64,000 nucleotides of DNA from assembly GCF_900188405.1 (NCBI RefSeq), contig NZ_FZOF01000001.1, positions 799,435 through 863,434 on the forward strand, written 5' to 3'. A model generated the notes under the pieces. The model searched no databases. It was not told the origin of the DNA and saw nothing but the letters and a program-made list of their open reading frames with translations. Within the stretch, counting starts at the first letter, position 1. Each line of letters starts with the position of its first letter. Both the position numbers and the translations under genes were made by a program. This DNA comes from Actinacidiphila glaucinigra. GTDB taxonomy: Bacteria > Actinomycetota > Actinomycetes > Streptomycetales > Streptomycetaceae. Below are positions 19,476 through 27,879 of this stretch, piece by piece.

Positions 19476-20045
19476 GTGCGCGCCACCGTCAATCGCGTCG
19501 TCCTCGTGCTCACCGGGCTGGCCCTGGTGCTGTCCGGTGCCGTCGTGCTGTGCTCCGCGACGGGTCTGCTGCACCGTCCGTACACCGGCCGGGACGACGT
19601 GCTGCTGAGCGAGGGCGACCGGACCCGTTACGAGGGCACCTCCTGGTGGTGGCCCGTCGTGATCGGCGTGCTGGCCCTGATCGTGCTGTGCGCCCTGTGG
19701 TGGCTGCTCGCCCAGGTGCGCGACCGCAGGCTGCGCCGGCTGGCGGTGGACGCCGACGACGACGGCATGGCGCTGCTGCGCGGCCGCGCCCTGGAGGAGA
19801 TCATCGCCGCCGACGCCGAGCAGCTGCACGGCGTCGACCACGCCACCACCGCGCTCATGGGCACGCCCACCGCGCCCCGTGCCCGGCTGCAGCTCGCCCT
19901 GTCCCCGAACGCCGTCCCCGGTGACGTCCTCGCCGAACTCGACTCCGCCGTGCTCGACCGCGCCCGCGTCAGCGCCGGCCTCCCCCTGCTCCCCGCCGAG
20001 GCCCGGCTGCGCGCCGTCAGCCACCGCGCGGCCCGCGTCAGCTGA
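19476..20045 (+). CDS. amaP: Alkaline shock response membrane anchor protein AmaP
   Basis: 189 aa. Two membrane helices (about residues 5-27 and 60-80) separated by an extracytoplasmic loop, followed by a cytoplasmic domain (LAVDADDDGMALLRGRALEEIIAADAEQL...), matching AmaP proteins that tether Asp23 to the membrane. GTG start. Last gene of the plus-strand Asp23 operon. The next gene is convergent, 30 bp away. Confidence 0.87.
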   Translation: MRATVNRVVLVLTGLALVLSGAVVLCSATGLLHRPYTGRDDVLLSEGDRTRYEGTSWWWPVVIGVLALIVLCALWWLLAQVRDRRLRRLAVDADDDGMALLRGRALEEIIAADAEQLHGVDHATTALMGTPTAPRARLQLALSPNAVPGDVLAELDSAVLDRARVSAGLPLLPAEARLRAVSHRAARVS

Positions 20046-20075
20046 CCGCGCCGGTGCGGTACTTCGGACACGGGC

Positions 20076-20837
20076 CTAGAAGCCGCTGCGCGCCCCGCCG
20101 TCCACCGGGAGCATGATTCCCGTCAGATACGAGGCCGCAGGTGACATCAGGAAGGCGGCGGCACGCCCGAACTCCTCCGGGGTGCCGTAGCGACGCAGCG
20201 GGATGCGTTCGCTGAGGCGGGCGCGGGCGGCCTCCGCGTCGCCGGTGAGGGCGTCGAGCTCGCGGACGCGGTCGGTGTCGATCCGGGCGGGCAGCAGCCC
20301 CACCACGCGGATGCCGCGCGGCCCCAACTCGTTGGCCAGGCTCTTGGCGTAGCCCGCCAGGCCCGGTCGCAGGCCGTTGGAGACCACGAGTCCCGGGATC
20401 GGTTCGTGCACCGAGCCGGAGAGCACGAAGCCGATGACACCGCCCTCGCCGAGTTCGTCGGCCGCCGCCCGGGACAGCCGTACGGCCCCGAGGAAGACGG
20501 ACTCGAACGCGTCCCGCCACTGGTCGTCGCCGATGACGTCGGTGCCGCCCGCCGGCGGGCCGCCCACGCTGACGAGGAAGCCGTCGAGCCTGCCGAACGC
20601 CCGGCGGGCGGCGGCGATCAGCCGCTCCGGAGCCTGCGGTTCTGCGTTGTCGGCGACGACGCCGGTCGCCCGCTCGGCGCCGCCCAGCGCCGCGACGGCG
20701 GCGGCGACCGACTCCTCGCGGCGGCCGCCGACGACCACCCGCGCGCCGTCGGCCACCAGTTCCCGCGCGGCGGCGAAGCCCAGCCCGCGGGTCGCGCCCG
20801 TGACGACGTACACCCTGTCCCTCAGCCCGAGATCCAT
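20076..20837 (-). CDS. SDR family oxidoreductase with atypical active site
   Basis: 253 aa. The Rossmann motif is TGATRGLGFAAARELV, and the C-terminal MLPVDGGARSGF is typical of 3-oxoacyl-ACP-reductase-like SDRs. The catalytic YxxxK is missing: where classical members have YxASK, this one reads SNGLRPG, so Tyr is replaced by Ser and Lys by Arg. A subgroup of beta-ketoacyl-reductase-like SDRs is known to depart from the tetrad in this way, so the protein may use a different mechanism or bind without catalysis. It follows the GH15 gene by 4 bp on the minus strand, so the two are probably co-transcribed. Confidence 0.87.
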   Translation of the reverse strand: MDLGLRDRVYVVTGATRGLGFAAARELVADGARVVVGGRREESVAAAVAALGGAERATGVVADNAEPQAPERLIAAARRAFGRLDGFLVSVGGPPAGGTDVIGDDQWRDAFESVFLGAVRLSRAAADELGEGGVIGFVLSGSVHEPIPGLVVSNGLRPGLAGYAKSLANELGPRGIRVVGLLPARIDTDRVRELDALTGDAEAARARLSERIPLRRYGTPEEFGRAAAFLMSPAASYLTGIMLPVDGGARSGF

Positions 20838-20841
20838 GGTG

Positions 20842-22635
20842 TCACCGTGCCCCGTCGCGGCCGGAGAGCGTGAGCGCGGTGTTGACCAGCCCGATGTGGC
20901 TGAAGGCCTGCGGGAAGTTGCCGAGCTGGCGCCGCTCGACCGGGTCCCACTCCTCCGCCAGCAGACCGACGTCGTTGCGCAGGCCCAGCAGCCGTTCGAA
21001 CAGGCCGCGTGCCTCGTCGGTGCGGCCGATACGGTGCAGCGCGTCGGCGAGCCAGAACGAGCAGGCCAGGAAGGCGCCTTCGCCGCCGGGCAGCCCGTCC
21101 ACGCTGCTGTCCTCCAGGGTGTAGCGGCGGACGAAGCCGCCGTGGTCCAGTTCGCGGCGCACCGCCTCCACCGTGCCGACCACCCGGCTGTCGGTGACGG
21201 GCAGGAAGCCCACCTGCGGGATGAGCAGGGTCGCCGCGTCCAGTTCCTTGGAGCCGTAGTACTGCGTGAAGGTGTTGCGCTCCCGGTCGAAGCCCTTGCG
21301 GCACACCTCGCGGTGCACCTCGCTGCGCATCGCCCGCCAGGAGTCCGCGTCGCCGGACAGGTGCGGCAGGCCCTCCAGGGTGCGCACCGCCCGGTCGGCG
21401 GCCGCCCAGGCCATCACCTTGGAGTGCACGAAGTGCTGCCGGTCGCCGCGCACCTCCCACAGGCCCTCGTCGGGCTCGTGCCACTTGGTCTCCAGGAAGT
21501 CCATCAGCGTGCGCTGCACCGCCCAGGCGTGCGGTTCGTCGCGCAGCCCGAAGCTGCGGGCCAGGAACAGCGAGTCGAGGACCTCGCCGTAGACGTCGAG
21601 CTGGAGCTGTTTTGCGGCGGCGTTGCCGGTCCGCACCGGCAGGGACGCCTCGTACCCGGTCAGCCAGTCCAGCTCCTCCTCGGGCAGCCGGCGCTCGCCC
21701 GCCAGCCCGTACATGATCTGCAGGTCGGCCGGGTCGCCGGCGACGGCACGCAGCAGCCAGTCGCGCCAGTGGTAGGCCTCCTTGAGGTAGCCGGTCTCGA
21801 CCAGCACGTTCAGGGTGAGCGTCGCGTCGCGGAGCCAGCAGAACCGGTAGTCCCAGTTCCGCACCCCGCGGATCTCCTCCGGCAGCGAGGAGGTGGCCGC
21901 CGCGACGATGCCGCCGCTGGGCGAGTAGGTGAGCGCCTTGAGGGTGATCAGCGAGCGCAGCACCGCGTTCCGCCAGGGACCGTCGTAGCGGCACTTGGCC
22001 GACCAGGACTCCCAGTCCGCGCAGCTCTGATCCAGCGCCCGGAAGGGGTCGATCAGACGTGGCCGGCTCTCGTGGGAGGGGTGCCAGGTCAGGGCGAAGG
22101 CGATCCGCTCGCCCTCGGCGACGGTGAAGTCGGCGTGGGTCGCGAAACCCTTGCCGTACATGGGCACCTGGGGTACGGAGCGAAGCCACACCGAGTCCGG
22201 CCCGGCGATTGCGACGCGGTGGCCGTCGGTGCGGCGCATCCAGGGGACGACCCGCCCGTAGTCGAAGCGCAGCCGCAGTTCGCTGGCCATCGCCACCCGC
22301 CCGCGTACGCCCTCGACGACGCGCATGACGTCCGGGGCGCGATCGCGCTGCGGCATGAAGTCGATCACCTTGGCGGTGCCGTCGCGGGTCTCCCACACGC
22401 TCTCCAGCACCAGGGTGCCGTCGCGGTACGAACGGTGCGTGCAGGGCTCCCCGTGCCAGGCCGAGGCCGGGGCGATTCGCCAGTTGCCGTTGTCCTCGTC
22501 GCCCAGCAGCGCCGCGAAGCAGGCGGAGGAGTCGAAGCGCGGCAGGCAGAGCCAGTCGATGGAGCCGCTCTTGGAGACCAGCGCGACGGTCTGCAGGTCG
22601 CCGATGATCGCGTAGTCCTCGATCAGTGCCGCCAC
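20842..22635 (-). CDS. Glycoside hydrolase family 15 protein (glucoamylase/trehalase-like)
   Basis: 597 aa, cytoplasmic (no signal peptide; starts MAALIEDYAIIGDLQTVALV, typical of bacterial GH15). The N-terminal beta-sandwich is followed by the (alpha/alpha)6 barrel with GVRNWDYRFCWLRDATLTL, the conserved substrate-binding segment. The probable catalytic acids lie in this family's usual Glu positions, including LLAEEWDP near the C-terminus. Actinobacterial members of this type have been shown to hydrolyse trehalose, and others act on maltooligosaccharides or dextrin; trehalase is a reasonable guess. It belongs to a minus-strand run starting with the exonuclease gene, 59 bp after the SURF1 gene. 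Confidence 0.9.
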   Translation of the reverse strand: MAALIEDYAIIGDLQTVALVSKSGSIDWLCLPRFDSSACFAALLGDEDNGNWRIAPASAWHGEPCTHRSYRDGTLVLESVWETRDGTAKVIDFMPQRDRAPDVMRVVEGVRGRVAMASELRLRFDYGRVVPWMRRTDGHRVAIAGPDSVWLRSVPQVPMYGKGFATHADFTVAEGERIAFALTWHPSHESRPRLIDPFRALDQSCADWESWSAKCRYDGPWRNAVLRSLITLKALTYSPSGGIVAAATSSLPEEIRGVRNWDYRFCWLRDATLTLNVLVETGYLKEAYHWRDWLLRAVAGDPADLQIMYGLAGERRLPEEELDWLTGYEASLPVRTGNAAAKQLQLDVYGEVLDSLFLARSFGLRDEPHAWAVQRTLMDFLETKWHEPDEGLWEVRGDRQHFVHSKVMAWAAADRAVRTLEGLPHLSGDADSWRAMRSEVHREVCRKGFDRERNTFTQYYGSKELDAATLLIPQVGFLPVTDSRVVGTVEAVRRELDHGGFVRRYTLEDSSVDGLPGGEGAFLACSFWLADALHRIGRTDEARGLFERLLGLRNDVGLLAEEWDPVERRQLGNFPQAFSHIGLVNTALTLSGRDGAR

Positions 22636-22694
22636 GGTCGGCCTCCGTCTCTCCCTCTTACGAGGGTCCCCGCTCTACGAGGGTGCCCCCGGCG

Positions 22695-23525
22695 CTAGGG
22701 CGACGCGACCGCAGCGGCGACCGGCTCGGCCGTACCGTCCGCCTCCTGCGCCGCCGCGTCGCGGGCGGCGAGCCGCTCCCGCCGCTCCCGGCGGACGAGG
22801 ATGACCCAGCCGACCGGCACCATGGCGGTGAACAGCCACCACTGGATCGCGTACCCCATATGCATGCCGATGCTGCTGTGGTCGGGGTCCGGGATCAGCT
22901 CGGGCTGCCGTCCGGAGGGCTTGGGGGAGGTCGTCTCCAGCTCGATGTAGCCGCCGACCGGCCGCTCCGCCGCCGGCAGCTCCTCGGCCACCAGGGCGCT
23001 GTTGATCAGCATGATCATGCGGTCGGGCAGTCCGCCCTTGTTCCGGATGCCGGTCGCCGCCGTGGTCTCGTCCGGGCGCAGCCGGCCGGTGACGGTGATC
23101 TCGCCGGACGGGGCCGCGGGGACCTTCGGGACCTTCGTCAGGTCGGTACCGGCCGGGATCCAGCCGCGGTTGACCAGCACCGACCGGCCGTCGGCCAGGA
23201 CCAGCGGGGTGATGACGTGGTAGCCGATGCTGTCCCCGTCGGCGGCGGTGCGCTGGCGGGCGACGACCTCGTGGGCGGTGTCGTAGTGCCCGGTCGCGGT
23301 GACCGTGCGGTAGACCTCCCGCTTCGGCACGGCCGCGCCGGGGGCGGTCAGTGACTCCACCGGGGCGGGCTTCGCCCTGAGGTTGTCCGCGATCAGGTGG
23401 TTGCTGGCCACGCGGCGCTCGTGCCGGTGCATCTGCCAGAAGCCCAGCTCGACCATGGCGGGCATCAGCAGCAGTGCGATGAGGGTGAGGATCACCCACT
23501 GCCGGGACAAGAGGAAGCGGTACAC
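22695..23525 (-). CDS. SURF1 family cytochrome oxidase biogenesis protein
   Basis: 276 aa. One membrane helix at each end (about residues 10-30 and 225-245) flank a periplasmic-type domain containing the family segments WQMHRHERR near the N-terminus and VLVNRGWIPAGTD in the middle. C-terminal to the second helix is a basic ERRERLAARDAA tail. SURF1 assists insertion of heme a into cytochrome c oxidase. The GTG at 23525 gives the conserved N-terminus VYRFLLSRQW; the upstream in-frame extension is non-coding in character. Confidence 0.9.
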   Translation of the reverse strand: MYRFLLSRQWVILTLIALLLMPAMVELGFWQMHRHERRVASNHLIADNLRAKPAPVESLTAPGAAVPKREVYRTVTATGHYDTAHEVVARQRTAADGDSIGYHVITPLVLADGRSVLVNRGWIPAGTDLTKVPKVPAAPSGEITVTGRLRPDETTAATGIRNKGGLPDRMIMLINSALVAEELPAAERPVGGYIELETTSPKPSGRQPELIPDPDHSSIGMHMGYAIQWWLFTAMVPVGWVILVRRERRERLAARDAAAQEADGTAEPVAAAVASP

Positions 23526-23614
23526 CCCACGACCGTACAACTCGGTCGCGGGGCGCTCTGCGGAGGGGTCGGACGGCGCCGCGGCGTGGCCGCCGGGATC
23601 AGCGCCCGCCGGGA

Positions 23615-23869
23615 TCAGCCGCCACCGGGCAGCGAGCCGACCCGGTCGATGATGCCGCTGCGGCCCTCGGCCTTCGAGCAGTGTCCGCCGCAGTACCAGT
23701 GGCCGTCGACCTCGACCCCGTGGCCGACGATCCGCACCCGGCAGTGCTCGCAGATCGGCGCCATCCGGTGGATGGCGCACTCGAAGCTGTCGAAGACGTG
23801 CACGGCCCCCTGGGCGTGCACTTCGAAGCTCATCACATAGTCGTTTCCGCATACTTCGCATCGGGCCAT
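23615..23869 (-). CDS. Small Cys/His-rich probable zinc-binding protein
   Basis: 84 aa. N-terminal CEVCGNDY and middle CEHCRVRIVGHGVEV plus DGHWYCGGHCSKAEG give CxxC pairs and His residues that look like a treble-clef or zinc-ribbon. The core FEVHAQGAVHVFDSFECAIHRMAP is highly characteristic of a widespread actinobacterial family of unknown function. The ATG at 23869 is used. It sits between the exonuclease gene (80 bp) and SURF1 gene (89 bp) on the same strand. Confidence 0.85.
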   Translation of the reverse strand: MARCEVCGNDYVMSFEVHAQGAVHVFDSFECAIHRMAPICEHCRVRIVGHGVEVDGHWYCGGHCSKAEGRSGIIDRVGSLPGGG

Positions 23870-23949
23870 GAGGCCCAGGGTGCGGGCCGGGCCCCGGCGC
23901 GGCAATCGGTGACCGGGTGCGTCGCGGGCGCACCACTCGAACGGCGGTG

Positions 23950-24936
23950 TCAGCCGTGCACGTCCGGCGCGGGGGCGACGTCGCCCAGCAGATCGGCGAA
24001 GCGCCGCTCGCCGACCACCGGGGTGCCGAGCTGCCGGGCCCGAACCGTCTTCGTGGTGAGCGAGTCCGGGTCGTTGGTCACCAGCAGGCTGGTCAGCCGG
24101 CTCACCGAGGACGACACGTGCAGACCCGCCTCGGTGGCGCGGTCCTCCAGCAGTTCGCGGTCGATGCTCGTGTCGCCCGAAAAGGCGACCCGCATTCCCT
24201 GGACCAGTGGTCCCCCGGACTCCAGCCGCCCCGGGTTGGGGTAGGGGCAGGCCGGCCGCTTCCGCGCGGGCCGCCAGCTCATCGGCCGGTAGGTGCTGCG
24301 GTATCCCGCGGAGGCCGACTGCCCGGGGACGGCCGTGTCGATCCACTCCGTCAGCGGACGGCAGGCGTGCAGCGGCAGCCGGAGACCGCCCGCCGCGGCC
24401 TGCCGCAGGCTGGGGCGGAACACCTCGGCCAGCACGCGGGCGTCGTCCAGGGCGTGGTGGGCGCGCTGCTGGACGACGCCGAAGTGCGCGGCCAGGGACT
24501 CCAGCTTGTGGTTGGCCAGCGGCAGCGCCAGCGCCTTGGAGAGCACGATGGTGCACAGCCTGTGCTCCACGGGCGCCACGGTGCCGGCCCGCGCGAACTC
24601 CCGGGCGAGCATGGACCAGTCGAAGACCGCGTTGTGGGCGACGAACACCCGGCCCGACAGCCGGTCCGCCAGTTCGGTGGCGACCTCGCCGAAGAGCGGG
24701 GCGTCGGCCAGCATGTCCGAGGTGAGGCCGTGGATCCACACCGGGCCCGGGTCCCGCTGCGGGTTGACGGGGGTGTACCAGTGGTCCTGCACCTCGCCGT
24801 GCGCGTCCAGCCGGTAGACGGCCGCGGACACTATCCGGTCGTCGCGGCCGAGGCCGGTGGTCTCGACGTCCACGACGGCGTATCCGTCGGGGTAGGCCTC
24901 TGGCCACGACGGTTGCGGAAGCTGGGGCGCGTGCAT
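23950..24936 (-). CDS. DEDDh exonuclease with C-terminal BRCT-like domain
   Basis: 328 aa. All three exonuclease motifs are present: VVDVETTGLG (Exo I), HNAVFDWSML (Exo II) and HHALDDARVL (Exo III with His). After a basic linker (SWRPARKRPACPYPN) comes a BRCT-like domain (MRVAFSGDTSIDRELLEDRATEAGLHV...). This DnaQ-like plus BRCT layout is known in actinobacteria and suggests 3'-5' DNA or RNA trimming at repair sites. The ATG at 24936 is preceded by TATTGT at 24945-24950 with no ribosome-binding site, so the message is probably leaderless. A TTG 12 nt upstream is an alternative start. Confidence 0.9.
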   Translation of the reverse strand: MHAPQLPQPSWPEAYPDGYAVVDVETTGLGRDDRIVSAAVYRLDAHGEVQDHWYTPVNPQRDPGPVWIHGLTSDMLADAPLFGEVATELADRLSGRVFVAHNAVFDWSMLAREFARAGTVAPVEHRLCTIVLSKALALPLANHKLESLAAHFGVVQQRAHHALDDARVLAEVFRPSLRQAAAGGLRLPLHACRPLTEWIDTAVPGQSASAGYRSTYRPMSWRPARKRPACPYPNPGRLESGGPLVQGMRVAFSGDTSIDRELLEDRATEAGLHVSSSVSRLTSLLVTNDPDSLTTKTVRARQLGTPVVGERRFADLLGDVAPAPDVHG

Positions 24937-24944
24937 GGAGGAAC

Positions 24945-24950
24945 ACAATA
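24945..24950 (-). promoter_or_regulatory. -10 box of the exonuclease gene (leaderless)
   Basis: TATTGT on the minus strand, 8 nt before the ATG. No ribosome-binding site is seen between the box and the start, which fits a leaderless transcript. The -35 region is not clear. Confidence 0.5.
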
Positions 24951-25194
24951 CGGGCGGCCACCGACAGTGCCCGCCGCCACCCGCCTCTGGCGCACCGTCG
25001 GATGCCCCCGCGGGCGGTCCGTCCGGGGGCGGCGCGCCGGGTGTGCGACGGAGCGGTCCGGTCGGTCAACCGCCCGCCCTCTGGCTCCGGTTGGGCGCAC
25101 GCCCCGCCGCGGCGGCCGGTGCGGCGGACTCCCTCGGATACCCCCGGGTAGAACCGATCGGTAACGACCTCTAGCCGGGGCCGCCACGCGCCCT

Positions 25195-25200
25195 TAAGGT
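25195..25200 (+). promoter_or_regulatory. -10 box of the sterol-desaturase-like gene (leaderless)
   Basis: TAAGGT ends exactly 6 nt before the ATG at 25207, and the intervening GCGCGC has no ribosome-binding site. This is the usual geometry of a leaderless actinobacterial gene. Confidence 0.5.
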
Positions 25201-25206
25201 GCGCGC

Positions 25207-26055
25207 ATGCCGCAACTGCCCGATGCCGTGATGTGGTCCATACCCGCGTTCGTGCTGCTCACCGTCGTGGAGCTGATCAGTTACCGGATCCATCCGGACG
25301 AGGACGCCGCCGGGTACGCCGCCAAGGACACCGCGACGAGCCTGTCGATGGGACTCGGCAGCCTGTTCTTCGACTTCCTCTGGAAGATCCCGATCGTCGT
25401 GGTCTACACCGCCGTGTACGAGTTCACCCCGCTCCGGGTGCCCGTGGACTGGTGGACGATCCCGCTGATGCTGCTCGCGCAGGACTTCTTCTACTACTGG
25501 CAGCACCGCGGTCACCACGTGATCCGCATCCTGTGGGCGAGCCACGTGGTGCACCACTCCAGCCGGAAGTTCAACCTCTCCACCGCGCTGCGCCAGCCCT
25601 GGACCGGCATGACGTCATGGGTGTTCTACCTGCCGGTGATCGCCTGCGGGGTGCACCCGGCGGCACTGGCGTTCTGCTCCTCGCTCAGCCTCGTCTACCA
25701 GTTCTGGATCCACACCGAGCGCATCGAGAAGCTGCCCCGCCCGGTCGAGTTCGTCCTCAACACGCCCTCGCACCACCGCGTGCACCACGCCTCGCAGGGC
25801 GGCTACCTGGACCGCAACTTCGGCGGCATCCTGATCGTCTGGGACCGGCTGTTCGGTTCCTTCGCGGCGGAGGGCGAGCGTCCGGTGTTCGGGCTCACCA
25901 AGAACATCACCACGTTCAACCCGCTGCGGGTGGCCACCCACGAGTACGCCGCCATCGCCCGTGACGTCGCCGCGGCCCGTACCTGGAGCGACCGCGCGGG
26001 CCACGTCCTGCGCGGTCCCGGCTGGCGGCCGCGGGGCGAGGAGCCGGCGGCGTGA
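25207..26055 (+). CDS. Sterol desaturase / fatty acid hydroxylase family membrane protein
   Basis: 282 aa with several membrane helices. The di-iron histidine boxes are visible: YYWQHRGHHVIR, then WASHVVHHSSRKFN, and NTPSHHRVHHASQGG. Such enzymes hydroxylate or desaturate lipids, carotenoids or sterol-like molecules. The actual lipid is unknown, and no hopanoid genes are seen in this window. The next gene starts inside its stop codon (GTGA), so the lysoplasmalogenase-like protein is probably made from the same mRNA. Confidence 0.9.
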   Translation: MPQLPDAVMWSIPAFVLLTVVELISYRIHPDEDAAGYAAKDTATSLSMGLGSLFFDFLWKIPIVVVYTAVYEFTPLRVPVDWWTIPLMLLAQDFFYYWQHRGHHVIRILWASHVVHHSSRKFNLSTALRQPWTGMTSWVFYLPVIACGVHPAALAFCSSLSLVYQFWIHTERIEKLPRPVEFVLNTPSHHRVHHASQGGYLDRNFGGILIVWDRLFGSFAAEGERPVFGLTKNITTFNPLRVATHEYAAIARDVAAARTWSDRAGHVLRGPGWRPRGEEPAA

Positions 26056-26735
26056 CGCGTGAGCGCGCCGCCCGCGCGGCGACGGCGGCCTTCGCGGTGG
26101 TGGCCGTGGTCCACCTGGCGGCGCAGCTCGCGGGCTCCGCGACGGCGGACCACCTCACCAAGCCCGTCCTGGTGCCGCTGCTCGCGGTCTGCGCGGTGCT
26201 GCGCGGTGGACCCCGGCTGCTGGTGGCCGCGCTGCTGTGCGGCTGGGCGGGGGACGTGCTGCTGCAGCTCGACGGGGACACGTCCTTCCTCCTCGGGATG
26301 GGCGCGTTCGCCGCCGGGCACGTCTGTTACCTCACACTCTTCACCTCCCGCGGGGCCTTCGCCGACCGGCGGCGCGCGGCCCTGACGGCGGCCGGCTACG
26401 CGGTCGTGTGGCTCGCCGCGCTCGTCGTGCTGTGGCCGGGCCTGCCCTCCGGGCTGCGGCTCCCGGTCGCCGCGTACAGCCTGCTGCTGACGGCGATGGC
26501 GGCCGGCGCGGCCGCGCTCGGCCCGCGGGCGACGGCGCTGGGCGGGGCGCTCTTCCTGCTCTCCGACACCCTGCTCGCGACCCGGCTCGCCGACCTCCCG
26601 CAGCTCCCGGCGGCCGACTTCTGGATCATGTTCGGCTACCTCGCCGCGCAGTTCCTGCTCTCCACCGGCCGGTACGGTGGTACGACCCCGTTCGAACAAC
26701 CATCGAGGACGACTTCCGTATGCGCGCCACCGTGA
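26052..26735 (+). CDS. Lysoplasmalogenase-like membrane protein (YhhN/TMEM86 family)
   Basis: 227 aa, about eight predicted membrane helices. The segments LLCGWAGDVLLQL and LGMGAFAAGHVCYLTLF correspond to the conserved Asp and His-containing helices of the YhhN family, whose vertebrate members hydrolyse the vinyl-ether bond of lysoplasmalogen. The bacterial substrate is uncertain. GTG start overlaps the upstream stop by 4 bp; the C-terminus overlaps the next ATG by 16 bp. Pairing with a lipid hydroxylase suggests a shared membrane-lipid task. Confidence 0.85.
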   Translation: MTRERAARAATAAFAVVAVVHLAAQLAGSATADHLTKPVLVPLLAVCAVLRGGPRLLVAALLCGWAGDVLLQLDGDTSFLLGMGAFAAGHVCYLTLFTSRGAFADRRRAALTAAGYAVVWLAALVVLWPGLPSGLRLPVAAYSLLLTAMAAGAAALGPRATALGGALFLLSDTLLATRLADLPQLPAADFWIMFGYLAAQFLLSTGRYGGTTPFEQPSRTTSVCAPP

Positions 26736-27763
26736 TCCACGCCCCCCACGACATCCGGGTGGAGGAGGTGCCGGACCCGGCGGTCCGGCAGCCCACAGAC
26801 GCGGTCGTGCGCGTGGTGCTGGCCTGCATCTGCGGCAGCGACCTGTGGGCGTACCGCGGCGAGTCGGCCCGGAAGCCGGGGCAGCGCATCGGGCACGAGT
26901 TCCTCGGCGTCGTCGAGGAGACCGGTTCCGAGGTGTCCGGGCTCAGGCCCGGCGACCTGGTCGTCTCCCCCTTCGTGTGGTCCGACGGCACGTGCGACTA
27001 CTGCGCGGAGGGCCTGACGACCTCCTGCCCGGCCGGCGGCTTCTGGGGCCAGGTCGGCTCCGACGGCGGCCAGGGCGAGGCCGTACGGGTGCCGTTCGCG
27101 GACGCCACCCTGGTGCGGCTGCCCGCCGAGGCGCTGTCCGACGACCGCCTGCTGGCGGGTCTGCTCACCCTCTCCGACGTGCTGGGCACCGGTCACCACG
27201 CCGCCGTCGGCGCCGGTGTGCGGCCCGGGGCCACCGTCGCGGTCGTGGGGGACGGCGCGGTCGGCCTGTGCGGGGTGCTCGCCGCGCGGCGGCTCGGCGC
27301 GGAGCGGATCATCGCGCTCGGCCGGCACGAGGCCCGCACCGCCATCGCCCGTACCTTCGGAGCCACCGACGTCGTCGCCGAGCGCGGTGAGGCGGCCGTC
27401 GAGGCGGTCCGCCAACTGACCGGCGGCCACGGCGCCCACGCGGTCATCGAGGCCGTCGGCACCGAGCAGTCGATGCGCACCGCGGTCGCCGTCACCCGCG
27501 ACGGCGGCACCGTCGGCTACGTCGGCGTCCCGCACGGCAGCGGCACCGGCCTCGACCTGAGCGACATGTTCGACCGCAACGTCTCCCTGCGCGGCGGCGT
27601 CGCCCCGGTCCGCACCTACATCCCCGAACTGCTCCCGGACATCCTCGACGGGACGATCGACCCGTCCCCGGTCTTCGACCTCACCGTCGGCCTGGACGGC
27701 GTCCCGGGCGGCTACAAGGCGATGGACGAGCGCATCGCGCTGAAGGTCCTCGTCAAGGCCTGA
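26720..27763 (+). CDS. Zinc-dependent alcohol dehydrogenase family protein (MDR)
   Basis: 347-aa medium-chain dehydrogenase. Catalytic-zinc region CGSDLWAYRG and the following GHEFLGVVEETG are intact. The nucleotide-binding motif VAVVGDGAVGLCGVLAARRLGA is clear. The structural-zinc loop is incomplete: only CDYC and a later Cys are seen in GTCDYCAEGLTTSC, where the classical loop has four Cys. The ATG at 26720 starts 16 bp before the end of the lysoplasmalogenase-like gene; GAGGA is upstream. The substrate is unknown. Confidence 0.88.
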   Translation: MRATVIHAPHDIRVEEVPDPAVRQPTDAVVRVVLACICGSDLWAYRGESARKPGQRIGHEFLGVVEETGSEVSGLRPGDLVVSPFVWSDGTCDYCAEGLTTSCPAGGFWGQVGSDGGQGEAVRVPFADATLVRLPAEALSDDRLLAGLLTLSDVLGTGHHAAVGAGVRPGATVAVVGDGAVGLCGVLAARRLGAERIIALGRHEARTAIARTFGATDVVAERGEAAVEAVRQLTGGHGAHAVIEAVGTEQSMRTAVAVTRDGGTVGYVGVPHGSGTGLDLSDMFDRNVSLRGGVAPVRTYIPELLPDILDGTIDPSPVFDLTVGLDGVPGGYKAMDERIALKVLVKA

Positions 27764-27787
27764 CCCGGCTCCCGGACAGCGAGCCGG

Positions 27788-27820
27788 ACAGGGGCCCGAC
27801 TGGGGCCCGACAGGGGCCCG
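27788..27820 (+). repeat. Short tandem repeat (three GGGGCCCGAC-like units)
   Basis: Three near-identical ~10-11-bp units (GGGGCCCGAC, GGGGCCCGAC, GGGGCCCGGAC) lie between the alcohol dehydrogenase stop and the following terminator hairpin. Probably replication slippage; no function inferred. Confidence 0.7.
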
Positions 27821-27867
27821 GACAGCGGGAACGCCCGGCGGAATCCCCGCCGGGCGTTCCCGCTGTC
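27821..27867. terminator. Bidirectional terminator, 20-bp perfect stem
   Basis: The arms 27821-27840 and 27848-27867 are perfect complements around a 7-nt loop. It lies between the convergent alcohol dehydrogenase and S8 protease genes, so it can end transcripts from both directions. No T-tract follows. Confidence 0.85.
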
Positions 27868-27879
27868 ACGCGGGGCGCG

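Noticed and set aside
20377..22698. 773-aa plus-strand frame
   Set aside because: Antisense to the SDR and GH15 genes, no recognisable domains.
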